Shown here: piece after piece, positions 1-7,872 of the stretch
Layout of the letters: the number at the start of each line of letters is the position of its first letter
Position numbering within the stretch: the first letter of the stretch is position 1
NCBI GenBank assembly: GCA_963805795.1
Contig: CAWDVG010000001.1
Span: 62,001-126,000 of the forward strand
Direction: 5' to 3'
DNA: 64,000 bases
From: CAWARU01 sp963805795
GTDB taxonomy: Bacteria > Pseudomonadota > Gammaproteobacteria > UBA6186 > Azoamicaceae
Notes under the pieces: model-generated
The model's input: the letters and a program-made list of their open reading frames with translations, nothing else
Told to the model about the DNA's origin: nothing
Databases searched by the model: none
Made by a program: the position numbers and the translations under genes

Positions 1-1
1 T

Positions 2-901
2 CTTTTCTCGGTCTCTTTATTTTTTCAAGCTTTGTTCGAAAAGAAGAGTAAGCCATTTATCTATTCCTTTATTATGCTGACCCTGCTTATTTTAACGCGA
101 AGACAGTTTATGTTTATGTATGTTGTCTTTGGGGCGGGTATCCTCTATTTTTGGATGATTCATCATATAAAGCTTAGAAAAATCGCTTTGCTATGTTTTG
201 CCTTACTTGCATCGTTTATTGCTGCAGATTTAGCTGAGAAGAGCTATCATTATGCCGTGAATGGCCATTTTACCACCGTGCCTCATCTGGGTATGCAGTT
301 TATTGTAGCCCCTCTCTATTTAGCCTCAGAAAGTGACGCTGCATTATTCTCTGATCCGATCGAGCGAGCGATATTTACAGAAAGCTATAAAAATATGCAA
401 GAAAAATGCCTGAATGCAGAATGTGCATTTAAAGGTTCTCACCCCCCTTATCAGCATTTCTATCTGCATTATAATAACATTGGTTGGGGCGTGCTTTGGC
501 CGGTGGCTATTCAATACACCCAGGGTAACTTGCCAAAAATAGATGAACTTACTTTAAAAATATCTTTTAAATTGATATTAAATAACTGGCAACGATGGGT
601 AAAACTTTATTTGGGGAATATTGTCAATAACATCGGGGGTTATTATTTTGCTTTTTGGCTTTGTTTGATTTTTGCAGTATCCTTTTTCTCTCATTTAAAA
701 AACAAAGATAGATTTTCAATAGGTCTTTTCTTTACTATTCTGATGACTTTTGGCAATTACTCATTAATTGCTTTAGTAGAACCTGCGATGGCGCCCTATA
801 ATTTTTATACAAATACTGTGCTATTTTGTTTCCTTATTATCCTAATTATGAAATATTTAAGGAAATCATTTCAACTGGACAATAATAACAATTATGCATA
901 A
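2..901 (+). CDS. GT-C-like multipass membrane protein, 5' end outside the window
   Basis: The frame is open from the first bases of the window, so the gene starts upstream; the TTG at 32 is only an internal codon. The visible part has several hydrophobic segments and a conserved LTRRQ motif near the start. It is clearly paralogous to the complete protein at 4926-6380: both share LTRRQ, a segment of the type EKSYH-NGHFTTVP, and a VEPAM motif near the end. The complete paralog has GT-C glycosyltransferase features, so this one is probably also a membrane sugar transferase for the cell surface. The 3' end overlaps the next gene by 8 bp, which points to translational coupling in a glycan operon. 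Substrate unknown. Confidence 0.7.
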   Translation, partial: LFSVSLFFQALFEKKSKPFIYSFIMLTLLILTRRQFMFMYVVFGAGILYFWMIHHIKLRKIALLCFALLASFIAADLAEKSYHYAVNGHFTTVPHLGMQFIVAPLYLASESDAALFSDPIERAIFTESYKNMQEKCLNAECAFKGSHPPYQHFYLHYNNIGWGVLWPVAIQYTQGNLPKIDELTLKISFKLILNNWQRWVKLYLGNIVNNIGGYYFAFWLCLIFAVSFFSHLKNKDRFSIGLFFTILMTFGNYSLIALVEPAMAPYNFYTNTVLFCFLIILIMKYLRKSFQLDNNNNYA

Positions 902-1808
902 ACCGCTTATTTCTATTGTAACTCCTTGCTTGAATCGCGCAGGGATGATTCGTGACGCGATAGAAAGTGTTTGTAAACAAAATTATGATCAGTTTGAACA
1001 TATTATTGTCGATGGCGGTTCTAAAGACGGGACCCTGGATGTATTAAAAGAATATGAACATCTTAAAGTGATTTCCGAGCCCGATAAAAATTTATATGAT
1101 GGCTTAAATAAGGGGATCAAACTAGCCAAAGGAGAATTGATAGCTCATTTAAACAGCGATGATTGTTTTGAAGAAAATTGCTTTGCTGAGATTGTTTCGC
1201 TATTCAATCGTAATCCACAGATTGATTCCGTTTGTGGCGGTGCGAGTGTATATGAGAAAAAAGAAAATAATGATAAAGTTTACAAAGACATCTATAACAA
1301 ACCTCGTTATAAAACACTTAGCCTTCCTAATATCACTTATGGTATGCCCATTATAAATGCAAGGATTTTTCGTAGAGCGGTTTATGATAAAATAGGGCAT
1401 TATAATATCCAATATCGTATAGCTGCAGATAGAGAGTTCCTGTTAAGAGCATATCTTGCTGGCATTAAAACTCTAAATATGGATAAAGTCATCTATCATT
1501 ATAGACATCATCCCGGATCCCTTACTATCAATAATACCAAAGCTCAATTAAGTGACGACATTCATCCCGAATATCTGGAGATATTAACGCACTATAATAA
1601 TCTTCCTAACCTACCTCGAGAAATTTACCAAGCTTGTCGAAATTGGCATACTTGGATGCTGGGTTATAATATGTTGAGTTATATAAAGGCGAAGGATATT
1701 GCTTCTGGCATTAGGATGCTAAAAAAAGGTTATACTCAGGATTCATTATTTTTACCACGTTATATTATTCAAAAGATAAAAAACAAGGATCTCGGTTTTC
1801 CAATATGA
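894..1808 (+). CDS. GT2 family glycosyltransferase
   Basis: A 304-residue protein that opens with the GT-A fold signature ISIVTPCLNRAGMI, followed by HIIVDGGSKDGT and the metal-binding NSDD motif at about residues 88-91. These are hallmarks of family 2 glycosyltransferases using nucleotide-sugar donors at the cytoplasmic membrane face. A YRIAADREFLLR segment fits the acceptor-side part of the family. There is no membrane helix. The start overlaps the preceding gene and the end overlaps the following one as ATGA, so it sits in a tight polysaccharide operon. Donor and acceptor cannot be told from sequence. Confidence 0.88.
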   Translation: MHKPLISIVTPCLNRAGMIRDAIESVCKQNYDQFEHIIVDGGSKDGTLDVLKEYEHLKVISEPDKNLYDGLNKGIKLAKGELIAHLNSDDCFEENCFAEIVSLFNRNPQIDSVCGGASVYEKKENNDKVYKDIYNKPRYKTLSLPNITYGMPIINARIFRRAVYDKIGHYNIQYRIAADREFLLRAYLAGIKTLNMDKVIYHYRHHPGSLTINNTKAQLSDDIHPEYLEILTHYNNLPNLPREIYQACRNWHTWMLGYNMLSYIKAKDIASGIRMLKKGYTQDSLFLPRYIIQKIKNKDLGFPI

Positions 1809-2653
1809 TTTCCGTCGTTATTCCAGCTTATAACCGTGCTCATACGCTTTCTAACGCGCTGCAAAGCGTATTGGCACAAAGTTATCAAGATTTTGAAATC
1901 ATTATTGTTGACGATGCCTCAACAGACGGCACAATTTCTTTGCTCAAACAATATGCGGATCCCAGAATCCGTAGCCTAGCGCATTCCACCAATCAAGGAG
2001 CAGGAGCAGCGCGCAATACGGGAATTAAGCAAGCAAAGGGAGAATGGATTGCCTTTTTGGATTCAGATGACGAATGGACAGAGAAAAAACTAGAGCGTCA
2101 GTTTCATTTTTTAAGCACTCAAACTGCTCAAGATGAGGATGTTTTAGTGAGCTGTACAGGATACAGTCTTAATTTATTGGATGATAATAAGCAGCTACTC
2201 AGAACTTTAGAACATCATCGGGATATTAATGAATCTATCTATTATGGCTGTGATATTAGCCCTGGTTCGACCATGATGGTAAAAAGATCCGTTTTTGAAA
2301 AGGTTGGTTATTTTGCTGTGAATCTCAAGCGATTAGAAGATTGGGAATGGTTATTGCGCTATAGAAATTTTGGTAAAATTGCACTCTTGCAGGAACCCTT
2401 AGCCATCATCAATAACAAAAGAGGCAGAGAAGGTGAGGCGTTAGAGAAGAGTATTCCTCAATTTATTGCTAATTATCTATCCACAGTTAATAAATTGAGT
2501 TTTTTTAGAAAGAGGGAGTTGTTTGCCAATATTTGGCTACAGGCTGTGGGCACCTATCAAAGAGAAAAGAAATTTTTTAAAACATTATTATCTCTTTCTA
2601 GAGCATTATATTGGGATCCTACCATTTTGCTGAAATATATCCTTCGCCTTTGA
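1805..2653 (+). CDS. GT2 family glycosyltransferase
   Basis: A 282-residue protein starting MISVVIPAYNRAHTL, with EIIIVDDASTDGT and the metal-binding DSDD at about residues 84-87, typical of GT2 (EpsH/WcaA-like) enzymes. The segment RLEDWEWLLRY matches the usual region following the catalytic part. The ATG overlaps the stop of the preceding gene (ATGA), so translation is probably coupled. It presumably adds one sugar of the repeat unit made by this locus; which one is unknown. Confidence 0.88.
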   Translation: MISVVIPAYNRAHTLSNALQSVLAQSYQDFEIIIVDDASTDGTISLLKQYADPRIRSLAHSTNQGAGAARNTGIKQAKGEWIAFLDSDDEWTEKKLERQFHFLSTQTAQDEDVLVSCTGYSLNLLDDNKQLLRTLEHHRDINESIYYGCDISPGSTMMVKRSVFEKVGYFAVNLKRLEDWEWLLRYRNFGKIALLQEPLAIINNKRGREGEALEKSIPQFIANYLSTVNKLSFFRKRELFANIWLQAVGTYQREKKFFKTLLSLSRALYWDPTILLKYILRL

Positions 2654-2715
2654 AGCTGCGACTGTGTTGCAAGCTCGATTCGTTGCGAGTCGAAGCTTGC
2701 GCCTTGTCGCAACTT
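2653..2715 (+). repeat. Nested imperfect inverted repeat between glycosyltransferase genes
   Basis: Right at the stop of the upstream gene, AAGCTGCGAC (2653-2662) pairs with GTCGCAACTT (2706-2715) with one mismatch. Inside it GCAAGCT (2669-2675) pairs with AGCTTGC (2694-2700). The result is a two-level hairpin without a T tract, so not an ordinary terminator. It could be a REP-like element or an mRNA stability structure. Confidence 0.5.
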
Positions 2716-2768
2716 GAAATGCTTTGGGTATATATTACCTGCCTAGTGAATACAGTTGTTCTGAGACT

Positions 2769-3677
2769 ATGAATTGTTCTAAAACATTTACAGTGTTTAC
2801 CCCAACCCATAATAGGGCTCATACCTTACATCGCGTAATGGATAGTCTTAGAAAACAAACATTTCAGGATTTTGAATGGTTAGTTGTTGATGATGGCTCA
2901 ACAGATAATACCCACGCGTTGATACAGAAGTGGCAAGATGAAGCTTTTTTCCCCATCCGTTACCATCACCAAAGCAATCAAGGAAAACATATCGCCTTTA
3001 ATAAGGGTGTTCGAGAGGCGCAAGGTAAATTTTTTGTTCCTTTAGACTCCGATGATGCCTGCTTCCCGGAGGCACTCGAACGTCTATTGACCCTTTGGGA
3101 AGCCATTCCTAACAAAGAAAACTTCACAGGTGTTTGTGTTCTCTGTCAGAATCAAGATGATAAAAGAGTGGGTGATGAATTTCCAAAGCCTATCATCGAC
3201 AGTAATTCTTGTGAAATATTCTATAAATATAGAATAAAAGGGGAAAAATGGGGGTTTCATCGAACCGAAGTACTAAAGCAGTATCCTTTTCCAGAAATAC
3301 CAGGTATTAAATTTATTCCAGAAAGTATCATTTGGCACAATATTGCAAAAAAGTACCAGATACGTTTTGTCAATGAAGCGCTTAGAATTTATTTTTTAGA
3401 AAATGCATTGAATAACAATCTGTCGAGTACTGCATCCCTGCAGAGCACAAAAAAGGCTAAATGGATATATTACCATTGGGTATTGAATCATGATATTGCT
3501 TGGTTTGCAGATGCTCCGCTGATTTTTGCTAAATATGCCTTTCAGTATTTGCGATATTCTCTGTCTCTAAACTTAAAATCAGGTTTGTTTTCAGACATTA
3601 TACCCTGGCTTTCTAAAGGATTATTATATTTATGTTATTTTCCAGCTTATATTTATACCCTATTGATGAGAGAATAG
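2769..3677 (+). CDS. GT2 family glycosyltransferase
   Basis: The protein begins MNCSKTFTVFTPTHNRAHTL and has WLVVDDGSTDNT and a DSDD motif, a GT2 fold. I chose the ATG at 2769 rather than the in-frame TTG at 2724, because the extra 15 residues lie in front of the fold and have no family counterpart. Length is then 302 residues. The region FHRTEVLKQYPFPE and the following segment resemble capsule-type GT2 enzymes with the donor-binding half first. The C-terminal part is rich in aromatic hydrophobics and may associate with the membrane. It follows a small palindrome rather than overlapping the upstream gene, so it may be separately translated. Confidence 0.85.
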   Translation: MNCSKTFTVFTPTHNRAHTLHRVMDSLRKQTFQDFEWLVVDDGSTDNTHALIQKWQDEAFFPIRYHHQSNQGKHIAFNKGVREAQGKFFVPLDSDDACFPEALERLLTLWEAIPNKENFTGVCVLCQNQDDKRVGDEFPKPIIDSNSCEIFYKYRIKGEKWGFHRTEVLKQYPFPEIPGIKFIPESIIWHNIAKKYQIRFVNEALRIYFLENALNNNLSSTASLQSTKKAKWIYYHWVLNHDIAWFADAPLIFAKYAFQYLRYSLSLNLKSGLFSDIIPWLSKGLLYLCYFPAYIYTLLMRE

Positions 3678-3686
3678 AGAAAAGCT

Positions 3687-4586
3687 ATGTTAAACAATAA
3701 TACTGCTAGTACTGCAACCGATTCCACTGCTCCGATGACTCTACAACAAGAATTGGTGCTTTTGATTCCTTCTTGTGATAAATTTAGTGATGTTTGGCCC
3801 TACTTTTTTACGTTATTATTTAAATATTGGCCAGAAGTGAAACAGCATCGCATTTACTTGCTGAGCAACTATGAGGAATATCCAGATCCAAATATTACCA
3901 CCATCACTATTGGTACAGAAAAAAGCTGGTCGGACAATATTTTAATCGCTTTGAAACTCATTCATAGTGAGTATATTTTAGTTGTCTTGGAAGATTTTTT
4001 GTTAACCGAAAAAGTAGATATTGACACCTTAATCAAATATTTTAAAGCAATGAAAGATAAATCCGCTGGCTATTTACGTTTAATGGCCAATCCTCCCCCA
4101 AATTATTCTTTTTATCACCCAACCTTAAATGATCCCAATATAGGTGAAATTAAGAAAGGGTCAGAGTATAGGACATCTTTACAAGTCGCCATATGGAGAA
4201 AAGATGTTTTGCAGGCAATTTTAATGACTGGGGAATCGCCTTGGGAGTTTGAATTAAAAGGTTCGATAAGAAGCAATAATCTTGCAGATCCTTTTTTGAG
4301 TATCCGCAGCAACGCAAAACAGCCAATATTGTATTTTCCTAATAGTATTGTGCGTGGTAAATGGGTGATTGAGGCAGTTCTTTTTTTACGTGCCCAGGGA
4401 TTTCAAGGGCCTTTATTTCGACCCATTGAAACTCGATTGAGTGCGATCTGGAGACGGAATATAATTAGAAGTCTAATTTCCAAGTTTTTAGTTCGCCCCT
4501 TAAAACGTTTGTGTATGCTTTTTTTAAAATTTGTTTATTTTTTGTTTAATTTGCTTGATACCCTGTTGTTTATATCGGCAAGATAA
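3687..4586 (+). CDS. Putative glycosyltransferase-like protein of a surface glycan locus
   Basis: A 299-residue protein whose first half reads like a degenerate GT-A fold: LVLLIPSCDKFSDVW, then SWSDNILIALK, then ILVVLEDFLL where a DXD-like acidic motif would be expected. The C-terminal roughly 40 residues are hydrophobic and basic and may bind the membrane. It sits 9 bp behind a GT2 gene in the same direction. I recognise the general pattern from unassigned proteins in O-antigen loci but no named family. The role in glycan assembly is inferred from context. Confidence 0.6.
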   Translation: MLNNNTASTATDSTAPMTLQQELVLLIPSCDKFSDVWPYFFTLLFKYWPEVKQHRIYLLSNYEEYPDPNITTITIGTEKSWSDNILIALKLIHSEYILVVLEDFLLTEKVDIDTLIKYFKAMKDKSAGYLRLMANPPPNYSFYHPTLNDPNIGEIKKGSEYRTSLQVAIWRKDVLQAILMTGESPWEFELKGSIRSNNLADPFLSIRSNAKQPILYFPNSIVRGKWVIEAVLFLRAQGFQGPLFRPIETRLSAIWRRNIIRSLISKFLVRPLKRLCMLFLKFVYFLFNLLDTLLFISAR

Positions 4587-4659
4587 ATTATATTTTGTCT
4601 TATCTTTCTTAAAAAATCCGGGATCAATGAATCTGATTTACGTTGACGCGGGAGGGAGG

Positions 4660-4759
4660 CTAGGTGCTATGGTTTTTCGAAGGTCTCGAAAACATGGATG
4701 TTTTCGCGAAGCCTCCAGGGACGGATTCACGGCGTCCTGAGAAAAACCATAGCACCTAG
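4660..4759 (+). repeat. Large palindromic element A with conserved core
   Basis: A perfect 19-bp inverted repeat, CTAGGTGCTATGGTTTTTC (4660-4678) with its complement at 4741-4759, encloses a second perfect hairpin of 9-bp arms (4687-4706) and a core GGACGGATTCACGGCGTCC (4719-4737). The same core, with one base fewer, lies in element B at 58811-58916 in the same internal position. It fills much of the 339-bp gap between 4586 and 4926. The reading frame that crosses it has no protein-like character. Confidence 0.85.
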
Positions 4760-4877
4760 TCGACCGACCTTCCTTGCGAAAACATATGGCAAACACAAGG
4801 CAAACATGAGATAATTAATAAAAAATGAAGAATTAATGGCAAAAAAAGTAAATAGCTGAGAAATAAAACCCAAAAAA

Positions 4878-4910
4878 CCTAATGAAAACCTAATGAAAAC
4901 CTAATGAAAA
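4878..4910 (+). repeat. Three tandem copies of an 11-bp unit
   Basis: CCTAATGAAAA occurs three times without interruption, just upstream of the ATG at 4926. Each unit contains ATGAAAA, resembling the true start ATGAAAATT at 4926, so the array may have grown from the start region. The same CCTAATGAAAA string precedes the start at 6891. Confidence 0.8.
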
Positions 4911-4925
4911 CCCGGTGGAAACGTA

Positions 4926-6380
4926 ATGAAAATTTTATACCGACTCTATCATTTTATTGATAACAAATCAAACTGGATCGCAATCATGATTTTGGCTGCG
5001 CTCTTTCTGTTCTATCTAAGTAAAGGCTCTATCCTATCTGCAGATAGTTCGGGCTATATTCAAAAAGATCTCATCCGATCGCCCCTATATCCCTTGCTGA
5101 TCAATGCCATAGAATGGCTGTTTGGCAAAGGAAATTATATTTTTTTAGTGGTCTTTCAATTATTACTTGGATGTTACACCTGTTATAGGATAGCTAAGTT
5201 TTTTCAAACAACTTATAAATTAAATGGTGTTTTATTTTTATTGATACTGCTTATAGCCATAACTCCCTATACCTTTTACTTTGGCAATACTATCTTAAGT
5301 GAGGGCTTAGCTTACCCATTATTTCTACTGACCGTTCAATTTTTCTTTGAAGCACTGTTATCTAATAAACAAACGGAAAATCGAACTGTTAAGCAACTTG
5401 GAAAAATAGTTGAAAAACACGTCACGAAGTACCCTGAGAAGCAATCTGAAAAACATCCTGCGAAGCATCCAGAGAAACATCTTGAAAGGCAAGCTGACAG
5501 GCATCCTGAAAAACAAATGGGAAAACAAACTCATAGCCAAAAATCCTATTTCTATTTTCTATTCTTCTTGACCCTATTAGTTCTAACCCGTAGACAATAC
5601 CTATTTTTTTATGTAGCGGCTTTTATTGGATTTCTATACCTTTGCTACTTCGCAGAAAATTTGTCCAAATTTCAAAAAATGTCTTTTTTAATTGCCTTGC
5701 TAGTATCACTATCTGCAACCGATTTATTAGAACGAAGTTATCATAAATACTATAATGGCTACTTTACTACTGTGCCATTTGTTGGCCTGCAAATAATGGC
5801 CATGCCATTATATTTGTCTTCCGATAAAGATGTTTCATTATTTCCTGATGAAAAAGAAGCTAATATCTTTAAAACGACACGTCGCATTATGAAAGAAAAT
5901 AAATATGATAGTTCTACGCTTTGGAAAGAAGATGAGGGACCCGAATATTGTCATTATTATATGAATTACAATAATGTTACCTGGGGATCTCTTTCGAAAG
6001 CCTTAGCTGAAAACAATCTTAATGATTGGATGCAAATAGATAAAACTCTTATTCATATGAGTGGACCGCTCTTCAAAACGCATTGGAAGCGCATAGGCTC
6101 ATTATACCTTCGAAATATAATTCATAGTATGGGCGGTTACTACAACTTTATTTTTATAACCTTTGCATTTATTTGTTCAGCCTGGTTTCATTATTTGAAA
6201 AGAGATAAATTAAGTTTAGGGGTTTTTCTAGCCATTTTGTTAAGCTTCGGTAATTACTTTTCTGTCGCTCTGGTAGAGCCGGCAATGACACGCTATACTT
6301 TTTCAACCAATATTATTTTAATTAGTATGTTGATTGTTACTGCTTATTACGCATTTAAAAGCAGCAGAATCAGATATTAA
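4926..6380 (+). CDS. GT-C-like multipass membrane protein with Lys/His-rich loop insertion
   Basis: A 484-residue polytopic membrane protein. After the first helix comes a loop with ADSSGYIQKDLIRSPLYPLL at about residues 38-57, which resembles the acidic first external loop and PLYP motif of GT-C enzymes such as ArnT. Further helices include FGNTILSEGLAYPLFL. It is the full-length paralog of the protein cut by the left window edge. Between about residues 145 and 203 it carries a hydrophilic insertion made of imperfect KHPEK/RHPEK-type repeats that the paralog lacks. Such enzymes use polyprenyl-phosphate sugars on the outer face of the membrane. That role is inferred, and the substrate is unknown. 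Confidence 0.7.
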   Translation: MKILYRLYHFIDNKSNWIAIMILAALFLFYLSKGSILSADSSGYIQKDLIRSPLYPLLINAIEWLFGKGNYIFLVVFQLLLGCYTCYRIAKFFQTTYKLNGVLFLLILLIAITPYTFYFGNTILSEGLAYPLFLLTVQFFFEALLSNKQTENRTVKQLGKIVEKHVTKYPEKQSEKHPAKHPEKHLERQADRHPEKQMGKQTHSQKSYFYFLFFLTLLVLTRRQYLFFYVAAFIGFLYLCYFAENLSKFQKMSFLIALLVSLSATDLLERSYHKYYNGYFTTVPFVGLQIMAMPLYLSSDKDVSLFPDEKEANIFKTTRRIMKENKYDSSTLWKEDEGPEYCHYYMNYNNVTWGSLSKALAENNLNDWMQIDKTLIHMSGPLFKTHWKRIGSLYLRNIIHSMGGYYNFIFITFAFICSAWFHYLKRDKLSLGVFLAILLSFGNYFSVALVEPAMTRYTFSTNIILISMLIVTAYYAFKSSRIRY

Positions 6381-6499
6381 TTCTTTCTTTCAATACAATT
6401 CTACGGAATAAGTATTTACACGCTTTTAGAAAAATGTTAACATAAATCAAGATATCATGTTATTTGGATATATTTAGACAATAGAAGAGAGGGATAGAT

Positions 6500-6862
6500 A
6501 TGCTTACTTTTACAGAAGTTGCAACTAACTTGCTTGATTCTAAATGGGCGCATGAAGTTGAAAAAAATAATGATGAAGAGTTACAATTACTGTTGAGTAA
6601 CTTTTTGGAACAACTATCTGCTCTTCCAGCATATGCGAAGCTCAAATCGCCAATTATGCGGTATGATTTAAAGGAAGAAATTATAGAAGTCATTGCAAAA
6701 AAAATGCTAGTTCTTCAGTGCGCTGACGAAGTTGATACAGCTCTCGGCAAAGATTTTCCGTTGGAACTAAAAAGCTTGATATTGGAATATTCTAATTTAC
6801 CTGCGTTATCTCGAGCCACCTACTCTGATTCTCAGAATGGTGCTTTATCAATAAAGAGTTAG
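6500..6862 (+). CDS. Small acidic protein of unknown function
   Basis: A 120-residue, mostly helical, charged protein with no signal peptide or membrane helix. A purine-rich ribosome-binding region (AGAAGAGAGGG) precedes the ATG. I recognise no family. It sits alone between a membrane glycosyltransferase and the frameshifted DUF6492-like gene. Coding is supported by the ribosome-binding site and an uninterrupted frame. Confidence 0.55.
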   Translation: MLTFTEVATNLLDSKWAHEVEKNNDEELQLLLSNFLEQLSALPAYAKLKSPIMRYDLKEEIIEVIAKKMLVLQCADEVDTALGKDFPLELKSLILEYSNLPALSRATYSDSQNGALSIKS

Positions 6863-6890
6863 CCAAGATATTCGTGTGTTCTTATACCTA

Positions 6891-7776
6891 ATGAAAACGC
6901 TAAATCGTTTACTGTTATCTTCTTTGCCAACCAGGGTACGTCGCCCTTTTCTGATAAAAAAATTGTTAGAAATAGAAATTGGGCAAAAGCAGGCTCTAAT
7001 AGAAGCTTGTACTCCATCGAATACGGCATTAGATATTGTGATTCCTGTAACTGAAAGGGACTTGCCAATTTTTCCTTACGTAATCGAAGGTTTAAAAAAA
7101 AATCTATATCATCCTATTAATAAGATTTTAGTGTTAGGCCCGCCTGCAAAAAGTATTATAAGTACTTGTCAGGCATTTAAAGTAGACTTTATAAATGAAG
7201 ATGAGGTGCTGCATCTAAAAAAACAGGATTTACATCAACAATTTAATAACCGTGCTGGATGGTGGTTTCAGCAGTTTCTTAAATTATATTGTCATTCCTT
7301 TATCCAAACTGAATATTATTTAGTTTTAGATGCAGATACGGTTCTACTTCGTCCACATCTTTTCTTGAAAGAGAGTAAACGCATTTTTAATATTTCAGAC
7401 GAGTTTCATAGAATCCTATCATGCAGGTCATCATTATTTAATCGGCAAAAAAACCGATTTTCCATTTTCATTTGTTTCACATATGATGTGCTTTGATAAG
7501 ACGACAATAATGGCACTCCATAAAACAATTGAAGAGAAACATCAATGCGCACTAACGGATGCCATACTCAAAATGCTTGCTTCAAACCAAGAATATAGTT
7601 TTTCTGAATATGAAACATTTGCCCATTTTTATTTGTCAAGAGCACCAGAAAATGTTATTTTCAAATACTGGTTTAATAAACCCAGCTCAAGAGATAGGCT
7701 CGGGGAGACTTTTCATCAAGAGCTGCAAGCAAACTTTCGTTCAGTAAGTTACCACAATTATTTAAGCGATATATAA
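6891..7776 (+). pseudogene. DUF6492-like glycosyltransferase-type protein, one frameshift
   Basis: The 5' part reads LDIVIPVTERDLPIFPYVIEG and continues to YYLVLDADTVLL, a GT-A-like fold with a DXD motif, matching proteins annotated as DUF6492. The frame breaks near 7405-7412. In the shifted frame the protein continues HAGHHYLIGKK and on to MMCFDKTTI and the stop at 7776, so one single-base change separates two good halves. The ATG at 6891 is preferred over the GTG at 6876. The gene is either recently inactivated or carries a sequence error. It lies directly upstream of manC and probably belonged to the glycan locus. Confidence 0.7.
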
Positions 7777-7872
7777 AGCAGTATGTTCTTCACGAATAAG
7801 TTTTAAAACTCATTCACGAAGGATATAGCACTGAAATATGATATACTTCCTACGAAAGAGGAATTGCAGATT

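Noticed and set aside
4531..4740. Plus-strand open frame of 69 codons across element A
   Set aside because: It overlaps the end of the upstream gene and reads through the palindrome; the composition is not protein-like.
4878..4910. Possible CRISPR-like array
   Set aside because: The 11-bp units are contiguous with no spacers, and no cas genes are nearby.
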